35,415 nt of DNA from Bacteroidales bacterium. Its GTDB lineage: Bacteria; Bacteroidota; Bacteroidia; Bacteroidales; P3. Shown here in pieces: positions 22,593 through 29,667 of the stretch. Under the pieces are notes generated by a model. That model saw only the letters and a list, made by a program, of their open reading frames with translations, was not told the origin of the DNA and searched no databases. Position numbers and translations under genes: made by a program. The stretch covers positions 1-35,415 of the forward strand of contig JAFVBB010000016.1 in NCBI GenBank assembly GCA_017480225.1, written 5' to 3'. Every line of letters begins with the position of its first letter. Positions within the stretch are counted from its first letter, which is position 1.

Positions 22593-23774
22593 ATGTACAC
22601 TAAATTTCAACAGCATCTTCAGAAAGAGCTGGCCGACATCGAAGCCGCCGGCCTCTACAAGCACGAGCGCGTCATAGAGAGCGCGCAGGGCGCCGAGATT
22701 ATGGTGAAGGGCAAGAAGTGCCTCAACTTCTGCGCCAACAACTACCTGGGTCTGGCCGACAACCCCGAGCTGATTGAGGCCGCCAAGCGCGGCATGGACG
22801 CCCGTGGCTACGGCATGGCGTCGGTGCGCTTCATCTGCGGCTGCCAGGACCTGCACAAGCAGCTTGAGAAGAAGATAGCCGAGTTCTTCGGCACCGAGGA
22901 CACCATCCTCTACGCCGCCTGCTTCGACGCCAACGGCGGTGTGTTCGAGCCCCTGCTCACCGAGGAGGACGCCATCATCAGCGACGCCCTCAACCATGCC
23001 TCCATCATCGACGGTGTGCGCCTCTGCAAAGCCCAGCGCTACCGCTACGCCAACGCCGACATGGCCGACCTTGAGGAGCAGCTCAAGGCCGCGCAGAAGA
23101 ACCGCTTCCGCATCATCGTCACCGACGGTGTCTTCTCGATGGACGGCAATGTGTGCCCCCTCGACAAGATCTATGAGCTGGCGCAGAAGTACGACGCCAT
23201 GGTGATGGTCGACGAGAGCCACTCGGCCGGTGTGGTCGGCAAGACGGGGCGCGGCGTCACCGAGCGCTACAACCTGCGCGGCAAGGTGGAGATACTCACC
23301 GGCACGCTCGGCAAGGCCTTCGGCGGCGCCATGGGCGGCTTCACCACCGGCCGCAAGGAGATTATCGACATGCTGCGCCAGCGCAGCCGTCCCTACCTGT
23401 TCAGCAACTCGATGGCGCCCGGCCTCGTGGCGGCTGGCATCCGCATGTTCGAGTTGATGAGCGAGACCAACGCCCTGCAGGACAAGCTGCACGAGAACAC
23501 CGACTACTTCCTGCGCCGCATGAAGGAGGAGGGCTTCGACTGCAAGCCCAGCGAGAGCGCCATCTGCGCCGTGATGATCTACGACGCCGCCAAGGCCGCC
23601 CGCTACGCCGACCGTATGCAGGAGGAGGGCATCTTCGTCACGGGCTTCAGCTACCCGGTGGTGCCCAAGGGTCAGGCTCGCATTCGTGTGCAGGTGAGTG
23701 CCGCCCACGAGCACGAGCATCTCGACAAGTGCATCGAGGCCTTCAAGAAGGTCCGTGCCGAGATTGAGGGCTGA
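22593..23774 (+). CDS. kbl: 2-amino-3-ketobutyrate CoA ligase (glycine C-acetyltransferase)
   Basis: A 393-residue PLP enzyme of the alpha-oxoamine synthase group that interconverts 2-amino-3-ketobutyrate plus CoA with glycine plus acetyl-CoA, the second step of threonine breakdown. It is close to E. coli Kbl throughout: NFCANNYLGLADNPELIEAA, FGMASVRFICG-like segment (GYGMASVRFICGCQD), CFDANGGVFE, ISDALNHASIIDGVRLCKA, and TGTLGKAFGG with the PLP lysine at 241, then QRSRPYLFSNS and PVVPKGQARIRVQ. Length is normal. The usual partner tdh (threonine dehydrogenase) is not in this window. It is a single-gene unit with its own promoter and terminator. Confidence 0.95.
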   Translation: MYTKFQQHLQKELADIEAAGLYKHERVIESAQGAEIMVKGKKCLNFCANNYLGLADNPELIEAAKRGMDARGYGMASVRFICGCQDLHKQLEKKIAEFFGTEDTILYAACFDANGGVFEPLLTEEDAIISDALNHASIIDGVRLCKAQRYRYANADMADLEEQLKAAQKNRFRIIVTDGVFSMDGNVCPLDKIYELAQKYDAMVMVDESHSAGVVGKTGRGVTERYNLRGKVEILTGTLGKAFGGAMGGFTTGRKEIIDMLRQRSRPYLFSNSMAPGLVAAGIRMFELMSETNALQDKLHENTDYFLRRMKEEGFDCKPSESAICAVMIYDAAKAARYADRMQEEGIFVTGFSYPVVPKGQARIRVQVSAAHEHEHLDKCIEAFKKVRAEIEG

Positions 23775-23801
23775 ACCAAACTGTTGTCACACAGTAATGC
23801 C

Positions 23802-23837
23802 ATGCGGCCGGGGCCATGCCCCGGCCGCATCTTTTTT
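23802..23837 (+). terminator. Intrinsic terminator of kbl
   Basis: A perfect 13-bp stem (ATGCGGCCGGGGC at 23802-23814 with its complement at 23818-23830), a 3-nt loop, then CTTTTTT. Confidence 0.93.
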
Positions 23838-23904
23838 GTACCGGCCACGCCGCGCGCCGGTGGGTGTGCCTGGCTGTGGACGTGGACTGCGGCTCGTCGG
23901 CCGG

Positions 23905-23937
23905 GAAAAGGAAGAGGGTGCCTTGCAGGGCACCCTC
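23905..23937 (-). terminator. Terminator of the cobalamin-controlled surface protein gene
   Basis: GAGGGTGCC (23914-23922) and GGCACCCTC (23929-23937) form a 9-bp stem with a 6-nt loop. On the minus strand it is followed by TTCCTTTTCCC, a moderately T-rich tract. It lies 30 bp beyond the stop at 23967. Confidence 0.7.
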
Positions 23938-23966
23938 AGGTTTGTTGCCAATATGGCATGATGCGG

Positions 23967-25865
23967 CTATCGCTTCACTATCTTCTGCACTGCGCTGCCA
24001 ATGCGGAGCATGTAGACGCCGCCTGCCAGCTGGCCGAGGTCGACACGGCACTGGGCGCCGCGCACGGTGAAGTTCATCAGTCTGCGGCCCGTGGCGTCGT
24101 AAAGCACTGCCTCGCTGCCGTCGGCTCCGGCCACGACTATGGCGTCGGTGGCGGGGTTGGGGTAGACGGTGAACGATGCGGACGCCACGTCGTCAATGCC
24201 GTCGCCCTGCTGGTGCAGCACAGCCACACCGGCCAGGTCGAAGCCGCCGCTGTAGTTGTCGGTGGGCCAGGGGTCGTTGATGAGGTTGCCGCGGCTGTCG
24301 CGGGTGCCGTAGCGCGGGTCGATGGAGCCAACCACGTCGACAATGCGCACGTGGGTGATGCTGTTCACGTCGAGGCCGGTGCTGTCCTTCAGCTCGTCGA
24401 GATCGAAGGGGGTGCCGTAGCCCATGCGGAACTTGCCCGCCAGGTTGTTGATCATGGTCGGGTCAGTGGAGCCGTTGCCGCCGGTCTGTACGGCGGTTTG
24501 GGTGAGGCTCACCGCCGGGAAGCGCACAAAGCGCTCGCCGTCAGAGCTCACCTCGACAAAGGCCAGTTCCAGGAAGTTGTCGTCGAATGAGTTCTCGAAC
24601 ACCGCGAAGTCGGGGCCTTTGCCGTTCTTGATGGGTTTGGCGAAAGTGAGCAGTGCGCTGCCCCCGTCGCCGAGGCTCACCACCGTGAGGTTGTCGTTCA
24701 TGCTCACGGGACCCACAGCCATCTGGTCGTCGCCGTAGCTGACAGCGGGCGAGCCCTCGACGCTGATGTCCATCGGGCCGCGCGTGACGGTGCAGGCCGT
24801 GGCCCATGCCAGGATGGCGCTGCTGTCGGCGGCGATGGCATTGCAGCCCTCGGTGCCGACACCGCCGCAGAACTCGCCCTTGGCGGGCTGGGCGGGGGTT
24901 ATCTTGGTGGTCCACACCATGATGTCCATGCCCCACTCGTCGGTGCCCACAGCTACGCCGCTGTTAGGGTCGCCCCACTTCACAAGGTCGCCGTCGGCCA
25001 CTGGCTGGTTGGTGAAGTAGTCCATGCTCGAGGTGCCGTTGACCAGCAGTGTCCACCAGTTGCCGTAGGGCGAGTCGGAGTAGGTCGTGAGGCGCAGGGT
25101 GTCGCCATTGTCGGCATACACGATGTCGCTCAGGAAAGAGCCTGCGGCTTCGTAGGCGAACCTGCCGTCGGCTGCCGCCACGCTGTCCATCATGCCTTTG
25201 ACGGTAAGCTCCTCGTCGAAGCGCACTCCCCAGGCCAGGCAGGTGTCGGGGTCGGCCCAGTTCACCGCCAGTATGGCGCTATGGCTGCCACGGCCTGCCC
25301 AGAAGGCAATCTGCGAGGGGTTGATGGTGGCGTCGCTGACCTCCGCCTCGGGAGCGCTGACGGCGTGGATGGTCATGGGGAAGACGTAGGTGTAGTCCCA
25401 GAAGCTGTATTCCCCATAGTCATAGTAGGTGCTGTCAACCACCACACCGGCCTTGGGGTCGGCCCACTTGCTGAAGTCGCCGTCGGCGAAGGTGCAGCCC
25501 ATGCCTGAGGAGGCTATGCCGTTGTTGGTGTGGTTGAAGTAGTTGCCGGGGGTGACCGCGTGCTGCTGGTCGCTCTCGCTGAAGGTGATGTCGGTCAGGT
25601 AGCCGCCGCTGGTGGTGTAGTTGAAGCGCGGGTCGGCGGCGGCAATGTCGGCCATGACGGTGGTCATGCCCACGCCCTCGTCGTCGAAGCGGTAGCCCCA
25701 TGCCAGCGCGGTGTCGGCCCAGTTCACGACGAAGACCATCTCGTTCTGTCCCTCGCCCACCCAGTAGACGATGTCGGAGGCCGCGAAGACAGCCTCGCTT
25801 TGGGCCGCGGCCACTCCGCAGAGCATACCCAGCCCGGTGATGAATGTCAGTAGTTTTTTTGCCAT
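23967..25865 (-). CDS. Secreted surface protein with T9SS tail, under a cobalamin riboswitch
   Basis: A 632-residue exported protein. The start at 25865 gives a signal peptide (MAKKLLTFITGLGMLCGVAA, then AQS); the open frame continues upstream to 26354 only through the leader, riboswitch and repeat and is not coding. Two tandem copies of one domain, about 27-155 and 165-315: compare FVVNWADTALAWGYRFDDEG with LAVNWADPDTCLAWGVRFDE. Each ends in a WW..LVNG or NHTNNG...DGDxxKWxDP stretch that recalls transcobalamin C-terminal-like (DUF4430) domains; this likeness is by eye. Next, about 400-550, is a surface-protein domain (GKGPDFAVFENSF, LAFVEVSSDGERFVRFP, GGFDLAGVAVLHQ). The end, from FTVYPNPATDAIVV, is a type A type IX secretion sorting domain. 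The riboswitch suggests cobalamin capture or a related role. Confidence 0.85.
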   Translation of the reverse strand: MAKKLLTFITGLGMLCGVAAAQSEAVFAASDIVYWVGEGQNEMVFVVNWADTALAWGYRFDDEGVGMTTVMADIAAADPRFNYTTSGGYLTDITFSESDQQHAVTPGNYFNHTNNGIASSGMGCTFADGDFSKWADPKAGVVVDSTYYDYGEYSFWDYTYVFPMTIHAVSAPEAEVSDATINPSQIAFWAGRGSHSAILAVNWADPDTCLAWGVRFDEELTVKGMMDSVAAADGRFAYEAAGSFLSDIVYADNGDTLRLTTYSDSPYGNWWTLLVNGTSSMDYFTNQPVADGDLVKWGDPNSGVAVGTDEWGMDIMVWTTKITPAQPAKGEFCGGVGTEGCNAIAADSSAILAWATACTVTRGPMDISVEGSPAVSYGDDQMAVGPVSMNDNLTVVSLGDGGSALLTFAKPIKNGKGPDFAVFENSFDDNFLELAFVEVSSDGERFVRFPAVSLTQTAVQTGGNGSTDPTMINNLAGKFRMGYGTPFDLDELKDSTGLDVNSITHVRIVDVVGSIDPRYGTRDSRGNLINDPWPTDNYSGGFDLAGVAVLHQQGDGIDDVASASFTVYPNPATDAIVVAGADGSEAVLYDATGRRLMNFTVRGAQCRVDLGQLAGGVYMLRIGSAVQKIVKR

Positions 25866-26020
25866 AATGCTTGTTTTTAGTTTTATTGTTGCTTCTTCCC
25901 AATCGACAGCGTACGGGTTGTCGCGCAACGGTTGGCAAAAACAAGCACAGGGCTGCGCCGGGGTTTGTCGCCCAGCGGCCGCCGGCATGCTTTTTCCTCG
26001 AAAGCGTAGCCCGCACAATG

Positions 26021-26190
26021 CGGTTTGGCAGGTCTTCTGGCTTGCTCTCCTCGACCCGGCCTTCCCACGCGCCTGTGGCGGTGCGCAGTGGCCTTCATGT
26101 TTGGGTCTCAGTTGGTTGAGCTTACAGCAGCGGGACTGCGCCGGACTTGCACCGGCTTCCCTTTTCAAGCCCTCGCGGGCTACCAAACCG
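26021..26190 (-). ncRNA. Cobalamin riboswitch
   Basis: On the minus strand the conserved core is plain: GAAGCCGGTGCAAGTCCGGC, then GCAGTCCCGCTGCTGTAAGC, a GCCACTG segment, and the box AAGCCAGAAGACCTGCC. The closing helix P1 pairs CGGTTTGG (26190-26183) with CCAAACCG (26028-26021). Binding of adenosyl- or another cobalamin would be expected to turn the downstream gene off. The expression platform is not clear; the start codon lies about 155 nt beyond P1. Confidence 0.95.
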
Positions 26191-26194
26191 GCTG

Positions 26195-26226
26195 CAAAAA
26201 TACTAAAAAAAACTGACCCGGCCAAA
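26195..26226 (-). promoter_or_regulatory. Promoter of the cobalamin-riboswitch transcript
   Basis: On the minus strand TTTG (26226-26223) and TATTTTTG (26202-26195) with 20 nt between them match the Bacteroidota consensus. Transcription would start a few bases ahead of riboswitch helix P1. Confidence 0.82.
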
Positions 26227-26288
26227 AAACACCGGGCTGCCGCCCCCTGCCGGAGGGCTCTTGGCGGGCTGCTGCCGCCGTGCCAGGG

Positions 26289-26391
26289 CCGTCTGTTCTT
26301 CGATTGTTCTTCGATTGTTCTTCGATTGTTCTCCGAGATTAAATCGAAGAACAATCGAAGAACAATCGGAGAACAATCGAAGAACAGACGG
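26289..26391. repeat. 11-bp-unit palindromic element, copy 3 (inverted)
   Basis: A 103-bp element: CCGTCTGTTC, three units of TTCGATTGTTC, TCCGA, centre GATTAAA, then TCGAA, three reverse-complement units and GAACAGACGG. Arms pair nearly perfectly (isolated T/C changes allow G-T pairs). The flank after the right end, TGTTGACATTGCC, is the reverse complement of the flank before copy 2, so copy 3 lies in the opposite orientation. Confidence 0.93.
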
Positions 26392-26512
26392 TGTTGACAT
26401 TGCCTTGGTGCCTCTTTCGCCTGATTTTCAGTGCTATATAAAAGAGACTTGGCGCAAGTGGCTGTGCGTCAGGGTGTGGCGTGGTGTGGCCTGTGGGGGG
26501 AGGTGTGCCTGG

Positions 26513-27268
26513 CTATACGTTCCACTTGAAGCCGGCGAAGGGGTCGGCCGGGTTGAAGTCGCTCTCGCGGCTACGCTCCTGCATCCGCGCTATGCGCCGC
26601 AGCCCCCAGCGCCACATCTTGACGTCGAAGTAGATGAAGGCCGCGAAGAGCACCATGCTCACCACGGTGGCGAGCGGGCTTGACGAGCCCTGCAGGTTGT
26701 CGCTCACCATGAGGAGCGAGTCGTAGGTGCCGTGCAGCAGCACAGGGAAGAGCAGCGCCTTGCCGAGGTGGGAGCCCCGGTGGGCCGGGTCGAATTTGGC
26801 CAGCGACACGTAGTAGCCCATGGTGACGGCGAAGAGGAAATGGGCCGGCACGGCCAGCAGGCCGCGCATGATGGCGGTGCCCATGGGGTCGGTGCCGCCG
26901 AGCACATATTGCACGTTCTCGACGCAGGCGAAGCCCATGGAGAGGAAGCAGGCGTAGACGATGCCGTCGAAGTACTCGTCGAAGTGCGGGCTGCGCCAGA
27001 TGACGAGCAGCAGTAGCAGCAGCTTCCACAGTTCCTCGCTGAAGCCCGCCACGACGAAGCCGGAGTAGAGCCCGTCGGGCACGGCGCCCTGCGGAGCGAA
27101 GGGCATGAGCAGCATCTCCTGCACGGCGGCGGGGAGCACGCTGAGGCAGCCCATGAAGAAGGTGAGGACCAGCTTGCCAAGGGGCTCGGGGTGGATCTTG
27201 TCTTTGCGGTAGACGAAGATAAGCAGCAGTGCCACCGGAACTACTGCCGAGATGAACTCGATACTCAT
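26513..27268 (-). CDS. prsW: PrsW-type intramembrane glutamic protease
   Basis: A 251-residue integral membrane protein with about seven or eight hydrophobic segments. It carries the PrsW motifs: E78-E79-L-W-K82, F113-A-C-V-E117-N118, His143 in PAHFLFAVTMGYY and His179 in LLHGTYDSLL. PrsW of Bacillus starts degradation of the anti-sigma factor RsiW; the substrate here is unknown and no anti-sigma gene is nearby. The C-terminal tail (about residues 225-251) is hydrophilic and cytoplasmic. It is transcribed divergently from trpS with a TAATTTTG box for each direction. Confidence 0.88.
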   Translation of the reverse strand: MSIEFISAVVPVALLLIFVYRKDKIHPEPLGKLVLTFFMGCLSVLPAAVQEMLLMPFAPQGAVPDGLYSGFVVAGFSEELWKLLLLLLVIWRSPHFDEYFDGIVYACFLSMGFACVENVQYVLGGTDPMGTAIMRGLLAVPAHFLFAVTMGYYVSLAKFDPAHRGSHLGKALLFPVLLHGTYDSLLMVSDNLQGSSSPLATVVSMVLFAAFIYFDVKMWRWGLRRIARMQERSRESDFNPADPFAGFKWNV

Positions 27269-27291
27269 TGCTGCGGTGTTGTTTGGTGGCG

Positions 27292-27299
27292 CAAAATTA
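27292..27299 (-). promoter_or_regulatory. Candidate -7 box of prsW
   Basis: TAATTTTG on the minus strand at 27299-27292. The leader would be about 20 nt. No clear TTTG at -33, so confidence is moderate. Confidence 0.5.
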
Positions 27300-27307
27300 C
27301 AACATTA

Positions 27308-27339
27308 TTTCCACACGTGCGTTTTTTTTTGTAATTTTG
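27308..27339 (+). promoter_or_regulatory. Candidate promoter of trpS
   Basis: TAATTTTG (27332-27339) after a T-tract, with TTTC at 27308-27311, 20 nt upstream, one change from TTTG. It probably drives the trpS-purD-mrdA-rodA-clpX run. Confidence 0.6.
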
Positions 27340-27363
27340 CAGTAAACAACACAGTGACAATCT

Positions 27364-28362
27364 ATGGCTAAAGATATAGTTTGCAGCGGTGTGCGCCCCA
27401 CGGGCAATCTTCACCTCGGCAATTATTTCGGCGCGCTGCGCAACTTTGTGCGAATGCAGGATGAGTATGACTGCTACTTTTTCGTGGCCGACTACCATTC
27501 GCTCACGACGCACCCCACGCCCGGCAGCATATACAATGACGCCAGCGCCATACTGGCTGCCTACCTGGCGGCGGGGCTGGATCCAGAGCGGTGCACGATA
27601 TACCTGCAGAGCGACCTGCCCGAAACGGCGGAGCTGTACCTCTTCCTCAACATGAACGCCTACCTGGGCGAGTTGGAGCGGGTGACGTCGTTCAAGGACA
27701 AGGTGCGGCAGAATCCCAACAACGTCAACGCCGGGCTGCTGACGTACCCCACCCTCATGGCGGCCGACATACTGATACACCGCGCCACGCGGGTGCCGGT
27801 GGGCAAGGACCAGGAGCAGCATCTGGAGATGACGCGCACCTACGCGCAGCGCTTCAACACGATGTACGGCTCCGAGCTGTTCCCGCTGCCGCAGGCGGTG
27901 GGCAGCCCTGCCGGGCTGGTGAAGATACCCGCCCTCAACGGCAGTGGCAAGATGGGCAAGAGCGAGGGCGAGGCCAGCACCATCTTCCTCACCGACGAGC
28001 CGTCGGTGATACGCAAGAAGGTCATGAAGGCCAAAAGCGACAGCGGCCCCACCGAGCCCAACCAGAAGAAGCCGGAGGAGATAGAGAACCTCTTCGCGCT
28101 GCTGCGCGCTGTGAGCACGGAGGAGACGGTGAGGCACTTCGACGAGCTGTACAACAACTGCACGATACGCTACGGCGACCTCAAGAAACAACTGGCCGAC
28201 GACATGGTGGCCTTCGTCGAGCCGCTGCGGCAGCGCATAGTGGAGCTGCGCGCCGACAGCGAGGGGTTGCGCCGCGTGATGGACATGGGGCGCGAGAAAG
28301 CCCACGAGAGCGCGAAGCGCACCCTCGACGAGGTGAGGCGCATTATTGGCTACCGTCATTGA
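27364..28362 (+). CDS. trpS: Tryptophanyl-tRNA synthetase
   Basis: A 332-residue class I aminoacyl-tRNA synthetase that charges tRNA-Trp. The HIGH-type motif is H17-L-G-N20 in PTGNLHLGNYFGAL, and the KMSKS-type motif is K196-M-G-K-S200 in GSGKMGKSEG. The central MAADILIHRATRVPVGKDQEQHLE (residues 132-155) is the tryptophan and adenylate site. Length matches bacterial TrpRS. The ATG at 27364 follows the promoter by 25 bp. It is followed by purD after 17 bp. Confidence 0.96.
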   Translation: MAKDIVCSGVRPTGNLHLGNYFGALRNFVRMQDEYDCYFFVADYHSLTTHPTPGSIYNDASAILAAYLAAGLDPERCTIYLQSDLPETAELYLFLNMNAYLGELERVTSFKDKVRQNPNNVNAGLLTYPTLMAADILIHRATRVPVGKDQEQHLEMTRTYAQRFNTMYGSELFPLPQAVGSPAGLVKIPALNGSGKMGKSEGEASTIFLTDEPSVIRKKVMKAKSDSGPTEPNQKKPEEIENLFALLRAVSTEETVRHFDELYNNCTIRYGDLKKQLADDMVAFVEPLRQRIVELRADSEGLRRVMDMGREKAHESAKRTLDEVRRIIGYRH

Positions 28363-28379
28363 CCAACAAAACACCAGCG

Positions 28380-29666
28380 ATGAACATACTGTTACTTGGA
28401 TCGGGCGGGCGCGAGCACGCCATGGCGGCAAAGCTGGCACAGAGCCCGCGATGCAGCAAACTCTTCATAGCCCCAGGCAACGCGGGCACGGCAAAGACCG
28501 GCGTGAACGTCAAGATTGACATCATGGACTTCGACGCGGTGGCGGCTTTCGTGCGCGACAACAAGATCGGGATGCTTGTTGTCGGTCCCGAGGCGCCGCT
28601 GGTGGCGGGGATAGTTGACTACTTCCGCTCGCGCAGCGAGTTCAAGGGCCTGCTCACCATCGGGCCCAGCCAGGTCGCCGCGCAGCTGGAGGGCAGCAAG
28701 GACTTCGCCAAGGAGTTCATGCAGCGCCACGGCATACCAACCGCCGCCCACCGCACCTTCACGCCCTCCACGCTGGCCGAGGGCCAGGCTTTCCTGGAGA
28801 CGCTGCGCGCGCCCTATGTGCTCAAGGCCGACGGGCTGGCGGCAGGCAAGGGCGTGCTCATAGAGAGCGACCTCGGAGCCGCCAAGGCCAGCCTGGCAGA
28901 GATGCTCGGTGGCAAATTCGGCGAGGCGGGCTCGCGGGTGGTGATTGAGGAATACCTGGACGGCATAGAGCTCAGCGTGTTCGCGCTCACCGACGGCCAT
29001 CACTATGTGATGATGCCTGCCGCCAAGGACTACAAGCGCATAGGAGAGGGCGACACGGGCCTCAACACCGGCGGCATGGGCTCCGTCAGCCCCGTGCCGT
29101 TTGCCGACAAGGCTTTCCTCAAGCGCGTGGAAGACCGCATTGTGAAACCCACCGTGCGCGGCCTGCGTGAGGAGAAGCTCGACTATCGCGGCTACATCTT
29201 CTTTGGTCTGATGAACTGCGGCGGCGACCCCTACGTGATTGAGTACAACGTGCGTATGGGCGACCCGGAGAGCGAGAGCGTCTTCCCGCGCGTGAAGAGC
29301 GACCTGGTCGACCTGCTGGAGCGTTGCGCCCACGGAATGCTCGACCGTGCCATCCTCACAGTCGACCAGCGCACGGCGGCCTGCGTGATGATGGTGGCGG
29401 GGGGCTATCCGGAGCGCTATGCCAAAGGAGCGCTGATAGACCTCGGCACCGATGCCCCCGACACGCAGCTGTTCCACTGCGGCACCGCCCTCGACGACGA
29501 GGGTCGGCTCGTCACCGCTGGCGGCCGGGTGCTGTGCGCCACGGCTTTGGCCGACACGCTGCCCGAGGCGCTGCTGAAGAGCTACAACCGGGTGGAAAGC
29601 ATCGGCTGGGAGGGTAAATACTACCGCCGCGACATTGGCCAAGACTTGCTGAAAATGATGGTTTGA
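28380..29666 (+). CDS. purD: Phosphoribosylamine-glycine ligase
   Basis: PurD joins glycine to phosphoribosylamine using ATP, the second step of purine synthesis. The 428-residue product starts at 28380 with MNILLLGSGGREHAMAAKLA, the canonical N-terminus; longer frames upstream lie in trpS. The ATP-grasp fold is evident: VVGPEAPLVAGIVD, KDFAKEFMQRHGIPTA, YVLKADGLAAGKGV, EEYLDGIELSVFALTDG, TGGMGSVSP and EYNVRMGDPE. Length is normal. It sits 17 bp after trpS and 1 bp before mrdA, so it is probably part of the same transcript although the pathways are unrelated. Confidence 0.96.
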   Translation: MNILLLGSGGREHAMAAKLAQSPRCSKLFIAPGNAGTAKTGVNVKIDIMDFDAVAAFVRDNKIGMLVVGPEAPLVAGIVDYFRSRSEFKGLLTIGPSQVAAQLEGSKDFAKEFMQRHGIPTAAHRTFTPSTLAEGQAFLETLRAPYVLKADGLAAGKGVLIESDLGAAKASLAEMLGGKFGEAGSRVVIEEYLDGIELSVFALTDGHHYVMMPAAKDYKRIGEGDTGLNTGGMGSVSPVPFADKAFLKRVEDRIVKPTVRGLREEKLDYRGYIFFGLMNCGGDPYVIEYNVRMGDPESESVFPRVKSDLVDLLERCAHGMLDRAILTVDQRTAACVMMVAGGYPERYAKGALIDLGTDAPDTQLFHCGTALDDEGRLVTAGGRVLCATALADTLPEALLKSYNRVESIGWEGKYYRRDIGQDLLKMMV

Positions 29667-29667
29667 G

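Larger units (their letters stand above)
25866..26512. other. Intergenic region: cobalamin leader and hairpin element copy 3
   Basis: The 647-bp gap holds, from left to right, the leader of the surface protein gene (25866-26020), the cobalamin riboswitch (26021-26190), its promoter (26195-26226), a GC-rich spacer, the hairpin element (26289-26391), and about 120 bp up to the prsW stop in which I see nothing definite. Confidence 0.85.
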
